DNA from: an uncultured Lachnospiraceae bacterium
GTDB lineage: Bacteria > Bacillota > Clostridia > Lachnospirales > Lachnospiraceae
DNA: 8,257 nt
Assembly: GCA_902803635.1 (NCBI GenBank)
Contig: CADCQU010000396.1
Location: 1-8,257 of the forward strand
Reading direction: 5' to 3'
Within the stretch, counting starts at the first letter, position 1; each line of letters starts with the position of its first letter. Positions 5,913-8,257 of the stretch are shown here, one piece after another. The notes beneath the pieces are model-generated. The model saw nothing but the letters and a program-made list of their open reading frames with translations, made no database searches and was not told where the DNA came from. The position numbers and the translations under genes are program-made.

Positions 5913-7505
5913 ATGACTATCGAAGAAATCCGCGCCGGCGAGACGGAGAATGTGGAATACAAAGTCGAACTGCCCTCGAAAAGCATCAAATACATGAAGT
6001 CCGTGGTGGCCTTCTCCAACGGAAATGGCGGGCGGATTGTCTTTGGCGTGGAGGACGGAACCTGGGAAGTCGTCGGAATTTCCAGGGACAAGCTTTTTGA
6101 GACGAAGGACGCAATTACAAATGCCATCGCCGACAGCTGTGAGCCGATGATTTTCCCGGACATCTATTTTCAGGACATCGGCGAGAAGACGGTCATCGTG
6201 GTGGACATCGAACCGGGGAGACGGAAGCCCTACTACATCAAAGCCCTCGGACTGAAGGAGGGGACATTTGTCCGTGTCAGCGGAACAAGCCGGGTTGCGG
6301 AAGGCTACAAATTGCAGGAGCTCGTGCTGGAGGGGAACAACGAGAGCTTCGACCAAATGCCCGCACAGGGGCAGTCGGTAACCGAGGAGGAAATTTCCGC
6401 CCTTTGCCGGCAAATGCAGGAAACCGCACTTCAAAACAGTAAATCCGAGGAGGAGCGCAGGAACGTAAAGCCGGTAACGAGGAACACACTGATCAGCTGG
6501 GGGCTTCTGGTGGAAAAAGGCGATACGATTCTCCCGACAAATGGCTTCTGCCTGCTGGCCGGGAAAGAAATGCCTGGTATTCTCTCCAAGACGCAGTGCG
6601 GGGTCTTCAAAGGAAGTACGCGGGCGGTATTTGTCGATCAAAAGACCTATGAAGGCCCGCTTTCCCGACAAATAGAGGAGGCGTATCAATTTGTCCTTCG
6701 CGCCATGCGCGTGGGTGCGAAAATCGATGGAATTTATCGAGAAGATACATATGAACTGCCTCTGCGCACAGTGCGTGAAATGATCTGCAACGCTGTATGC
6801 CACCGGTCGTACCTCGAACCCGCGTGTGTACAGGTTGCTTTTTATGACAACCGTCTTGAAGTAACCTCCCCGGGAATGCTCATGGGAGGCGTCACGCTCG
6901 CAAAGATGCGGGAAGGTTACTCAAAAGTCCGCAACAAAGGCATCGCCGCTGCATTTGCCTACATGAAGATCATAGAGCGATGGGGCAGCGGGATTCCCAG
7001 AATGTACGAGGACTGCAAAGACTACGGCCTGCCAGAGCCAGACCTCATCGACCTGGACGGCGATTTCCGGGTGAACCTATACCGGATTCCACTGGAGAAG
7101 ATACAGACAGCTGAGGGAATGGCATCGAGGAAAGAGCTTAAGATAGATGACGGAGTGGCTGACACGGGGATTGGTGAGGAGACCAATAAAGTGACTGATG
7201 AGGTGACCAATAGGGTGATTGATGAGGTGACTGATGAGGTGACTGATGAGGTGACTGGACGGGTGATTGATGGGGTGACTGGTGCGAGGACAGACGAGGT
7301 GACCGATGAGGCGAGCAGTATTGTAAAAACGGAAGAAGCAATATTGGAAATACTTAGAAAAAATCCATATGTAACATACCAACAGATTGCAAGTGAATAC
7401 GGAGCAAGCCGAAAGACAATCGCAAAACATATTGGGCGGCTAAAAGAAAAGGGAAGGATTGCGCGTGTCGGCACAAACAAGACAGGATATTGGGAAATTA
7501 TTTGA
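5913..7505 (+). CDS. AlbA_2 (Schlafen-like) ATP-binding putative transcriptional regulator
   Basis: A 530-residue protein of the group annotated as ATP-binding or Schlafen AlbA_2 proteins. Residues about 8-130 form the AlbA_2 putative nucleic-acid-binding domain: GETENVEYK, VVAFSNGNGGRIVFGVED, and the closing FVRVSGTSRVAEG. Residues about 284-395 match the C-terminal HATPase-like module (LRTVREMICNAVCHRSY, LEVTSPG, IIERWGSGIPRM). A repetitive VTDE/VIDE linker follows (about 421-466). The end (472-530) is a winged helix: AILEILRKNPYVTYQQIASE, then ASRKTIAKHIGRLKEKGRI. I chose ATG 5913 because GGAGG at 5903-5907 is 5 bases upstream; TTG at 5874 and ATG at 5901 lack a good site. The role is probably DNA-binding regulation; the ligand and targets are unknown. 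The gene is flanked by broken genes on both sides. Confidence 0.87.
   Translation: MTIEEIRAGETENVEYKVELPSKSIKYMKSVVAFSNGNGGRIVFGVEDGTWEVVGISRDKLFETKDAITNAIADSCEPMIFPDIYFQDIGEKTVIVVDIEPGRRKPYYIKALGLKEGTFVRVSGTSRVAEGYKLQELVLEGNNESFDQMPAQGQSVTEEEISALCRQMQETALQNSKSEEERRNVKPVTRNTLISWGLLVEKGDTILPTNGFCLLAGKEMPGILSKTQCGVFKGSTRAVFVDQKTYEGPLSRQIEEAYQFVLRAMRVGAKIDGIYREDTYELPLRTVREMICNAVCHRSYLEPACVQVAFYDNRLEVTSPGMLMGGVTLAKMREGYSKVRNKGIAAAFAYMKIIERWGSGIPRMYEDCKDYGLPEPDLIDLDGDFRVNLYRIPLEKIQTAEGMASRKELKIDDGVADTGIGEETNKVTDEVTNRVIDEVTDEVTDEVTGRVIDGVTGARTDEVTDEASSIVKTEEAILEILRKNPYVTYQQIASEYGASRKTIAKHIGRLKEKGRIARVGTNKTGYWEII
7173..7310 (+). repeat. Intragenic 12-bp repeats encoding the VTDE linker
   Basis: Three perfect tandem copies of GATGAGGTGACT lie at 7221-7232, 7233-7244 and 7245-7256, flanked by degenerate 12-base relatives. 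They encode D-E-V-T in frame, so copy-number change would lengthen or shorten the linker between the ATPase-like module and the winged helix without a frameshift. Similar VTD-type repeats are known from other members of this protein group. Confidence 0.85.
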
Positions 7506-7683
7506 GTATTTGGCAAATGCGGAGAAGATTGAGCTGATGCGTCTCGAAAAGACCCTGTTCATGAACTTCGAGAATGACGTGGCCTATGCTGTTGGAGACC
7601 GCCGCATCGTTCTAATCGGGTGCCAGAGCACAGGAACGATAACATCCCCCCTCCGCATCCTGCTCTACGTGGCGCGGGAATAG
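7501..7683 (+). pseudogene. Rpn / PD-(D/E)XK nuclease family fragment
   Basis: The frame overlapping the stop of the regulator reads FEYLANAEKIELMRLEKTLF, then NFENDVAYAVGDRRIVLI, GCQSTGTITSPLRILLYVARE and a TAG. This matches the conserved core of Rpn-like recombination-promoting nucleases (Fam: FENDV...vLIEHQSTvNpNmPLRlLlYiAReYE). The N-terminal portion and everything after the LYVARE helix are missing. The E-H-Q active-site motif is G-C-Q here, so the catalytic glutamate is lost. The TAG falls where the family has the tyrosine of ReYE, so a nonsense change is possible. There is no credible start or ribosome binding site of its own. It is a decayed fragment, not a working nuclease. Confidence 0.7.
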
Positions 7684-7771
7684 GAGAACTTCTTCTCCGT
7701 CGAGGTCAGAAATTGAACGGGCAAAATCGGAAATGAAGGATTATCTTATAAGAAAAAGGAAAAAGAGATGA
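7682..7771 (+). pseudogene. C-terminal tail of a HigB/RelE-like toxin
   Basis: The frame from about 7682 reads RRTSSPSRSEIERAKSEMKD then YLIRKRKKR and a TGA at 7769-7771. This resembles the C-terminal end of HigB-type toxins (KKTqKTPxxEIexAkxxmkdYl). Only about 29 residues remain; the RelE-fold core is gone, replaced by the Rpn fragment directly upstream. The TGA overlaps the ATG of the next reading frame as ATGA (7768-7771), the classic coupling of a toxin-antitoxin pair. Identification rests on a short motif plus this context. Confidence 0.6.
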
Positions 7772-7959
7772 AGTGGAATGAGTTGAAGGAAGAGTTGAAG
7801 AAGAGTGATCTGATTTCTCAAGAAATCATTGAGGAGGCAGAGACTGAAGCAAGGATTATCTCCGCTATAATTCGTCAAAGGTCCGAACTCGGGCTTTCCC
7901 AACGTGATTTGGCCAAGTTTTGCGCTGCTCCGCAATCGTCCAAATCGTCATACATTTGA
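7768..7959 (+). pseudogene. Truncated HigA-like XRE antitoxin
   Basis: 63 residues starting MKWNELKEELKKSDLISQEI. The part SELGLSQRDLAKFCAAPQSS is the first half of an XRE helix-turn-helix. In HigA relatives the recognition helix continues as PQSSvaRiE, with some 30 more residues; here the protein ends PQSSKSSYI and stop, so the DNA-reading helix is lost. The start overlaps the toxin-tail stop by 4 bases. The break at about 7940 coincides with the change to AT-rich intergenic DNA. As it stands it probably cannot bind DNA; a short N-terminal peptide could still be made. Confidence 0.75.
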
Positions 7960-8023
7960 CCGATTTCTTTGAACGAATAGGGATAATATGTGCATACGTT
8001 GTTTAAAAATATGAAATAAAAGT

Positions 8024-8203
8024 TGTGGATGCACGTTTTGCACAAAAAAGGGTGTGGATTTTTTGTGCACTTTTCTGAAAATTTTGGCTGTGGATTCATC
8101 TTTTGCACAAAAATTGAGCTGAAAATTTGTGAACTATTCCGTCTTGCAAATTCTGTGGATACATTGGTATCATATATTTGCCCGGGCTGAAAACTTTCGA
8201 CAA
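8024..8203 (+). repeat. Degenerate modular repeats with DnaA-box-like TGTGGAT elements
   Basis: TGTGGAT occurs four times on the same strand: 8024-8030, 8053-8059, 8089-8095 and 8154-8160. The last, TGTGGATAC, matches 8 of 9 bases of the reverse DnaA box TGTGGATAA; the others match 7. After the first and third, exactly five bases on, comes TTTTGCACAAAAA (8036-8048, 8101-8113); after the second comes TTTTTTGTGCAC, which includes palindromic GTGCAC. CTGAAAATTT follows the second and third modules (8075, 8119) and CTGAAAA the fourth. Three to four diverged copies of one module are the simplest reading. Confidence 0.6.
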
Positions 8204-8228
8204 AACAGATGCAGCGAGAAGGCATTTG

Positions 8229-8250
8229 TGCTAAGATGATAGAAAGAAGG
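8229..8250 (+). promoter_or_regulatory. Possible extended -10 promoter and ribosome binding site at the right edge
   Basis: TGCTAAGAT (8229-8237) fits an extended -10 (TGnTAnnAT), and AAGAAGG (8244-8250) could be a ribosome binding site. They are close together, so both may not serve the same transcript, and no -35 is evident at the right distance. Confidence 0.25.
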
Positions 8251-8257
8251 TGCAACC

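Larger units (their letters stand above)
7960..8257. other. AT-rich intergenic region, no gene seen
   Basis: About 300 bases of low GC with no coding frame of credible composition; the minus-strand frame across it has no family likeness and runs through the repeats. It contains the modular TGTGGAT / TTTTGCACAAAA / CTGAAAA repeats listed separately and a possible promoter near the right edge, so a gene probably starts just outside the window. Confidence 0.7.

Noticed and set aside
7138..7341. Minus-strand His/Ser/Pro-rich repeat protein
   Set aside because: It is the antisense reading of the VTDE repeat tract, with no ribosome binding site.
7875..8255. Minus-strand 126-residue protein across the right-end intergenic region
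   Set aside because: It runs through the modular repeats and the higA remnant antisense, has no family likeness, and its start is at the window edge.

Overview
The window looks like chromosomal DNA of a GC-rich Bacillota bacterium (Clostridia or Negativicutes type). The clues are strong GGAGG-type ribosome binding sites before nearly every gene, a CUT1 sugar-transporter operon of UgpC/MsmX style, and protein families (MmcQ/YjbR-MGMT fusion, AlbA_2/Schlafen ATP-binding regulator, Rpn nuclease, HigBA) that are common in gut and oral Firmicutes. No species call is justified from the sequence alone.

Layout. Positions 45-2969 (minus strand) hold a tight three-gene ABC importer operon: ATPase, then two MalF/MalG-type permeases. 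Gaps are 12 and 36 bases, each carrying the next ribosome binding site. No substrate-binding protein is inside the window; it may lie past the left edge. A divergent intergenic region (2970-3185) separates it from a plus-strand gene for a Lon-like AAA+ ATPase without protease domain (3186-4688). That gene has a near-consensus promoter overlapped by an inverted repeat. Two copies of a known dispersed 'HSERSEES'-type repeat follow (4704-4776), then an MmcQ/YjbR-MGMT fusion gene (4798-5424).

From 5425 rightwards the window looks like an accessory, decaying region. It starts with a 23-bp minisatellite of about nine copies (5429-5655), joined to a GC-rich coding remnant without a start (5648-5869). 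An intact AlbA_2/HATPase/winged-helix regulator follows (5913-7505), with a VTDE-repeat linker and an AT-richer C-terminal end. Next comes a chain of broken genes: an Rpn/PD-(D/E)XK nuclease fragment with altered active-site residues (7501-7683), the C-terminal tail of a HigB/RelE-like toxin (7682-7771), and a HigA-like antitoxin cut inside its HTH (7768-7959). The last 300 bases are AT-rich and hold a modular repeat built from TGTGGAT (DnaA-box-like), TTTTGCACAAAA and CTGAAAA elements.

The strongest signal not explained by genes is the hexamer CAAATG/CATTTG, counted by eye 24 times against roughly 3-4 expected, with ten copies extending to GGCAAATG. It falls in all reading frames, on both strands, in genes, remnants and intergenic DNA, and it goes with codons otherwise uncommon in the GC-rich genes. 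This suggests selection or bias at the DNA level, for example an uptake-like or chromosome-organising motif.
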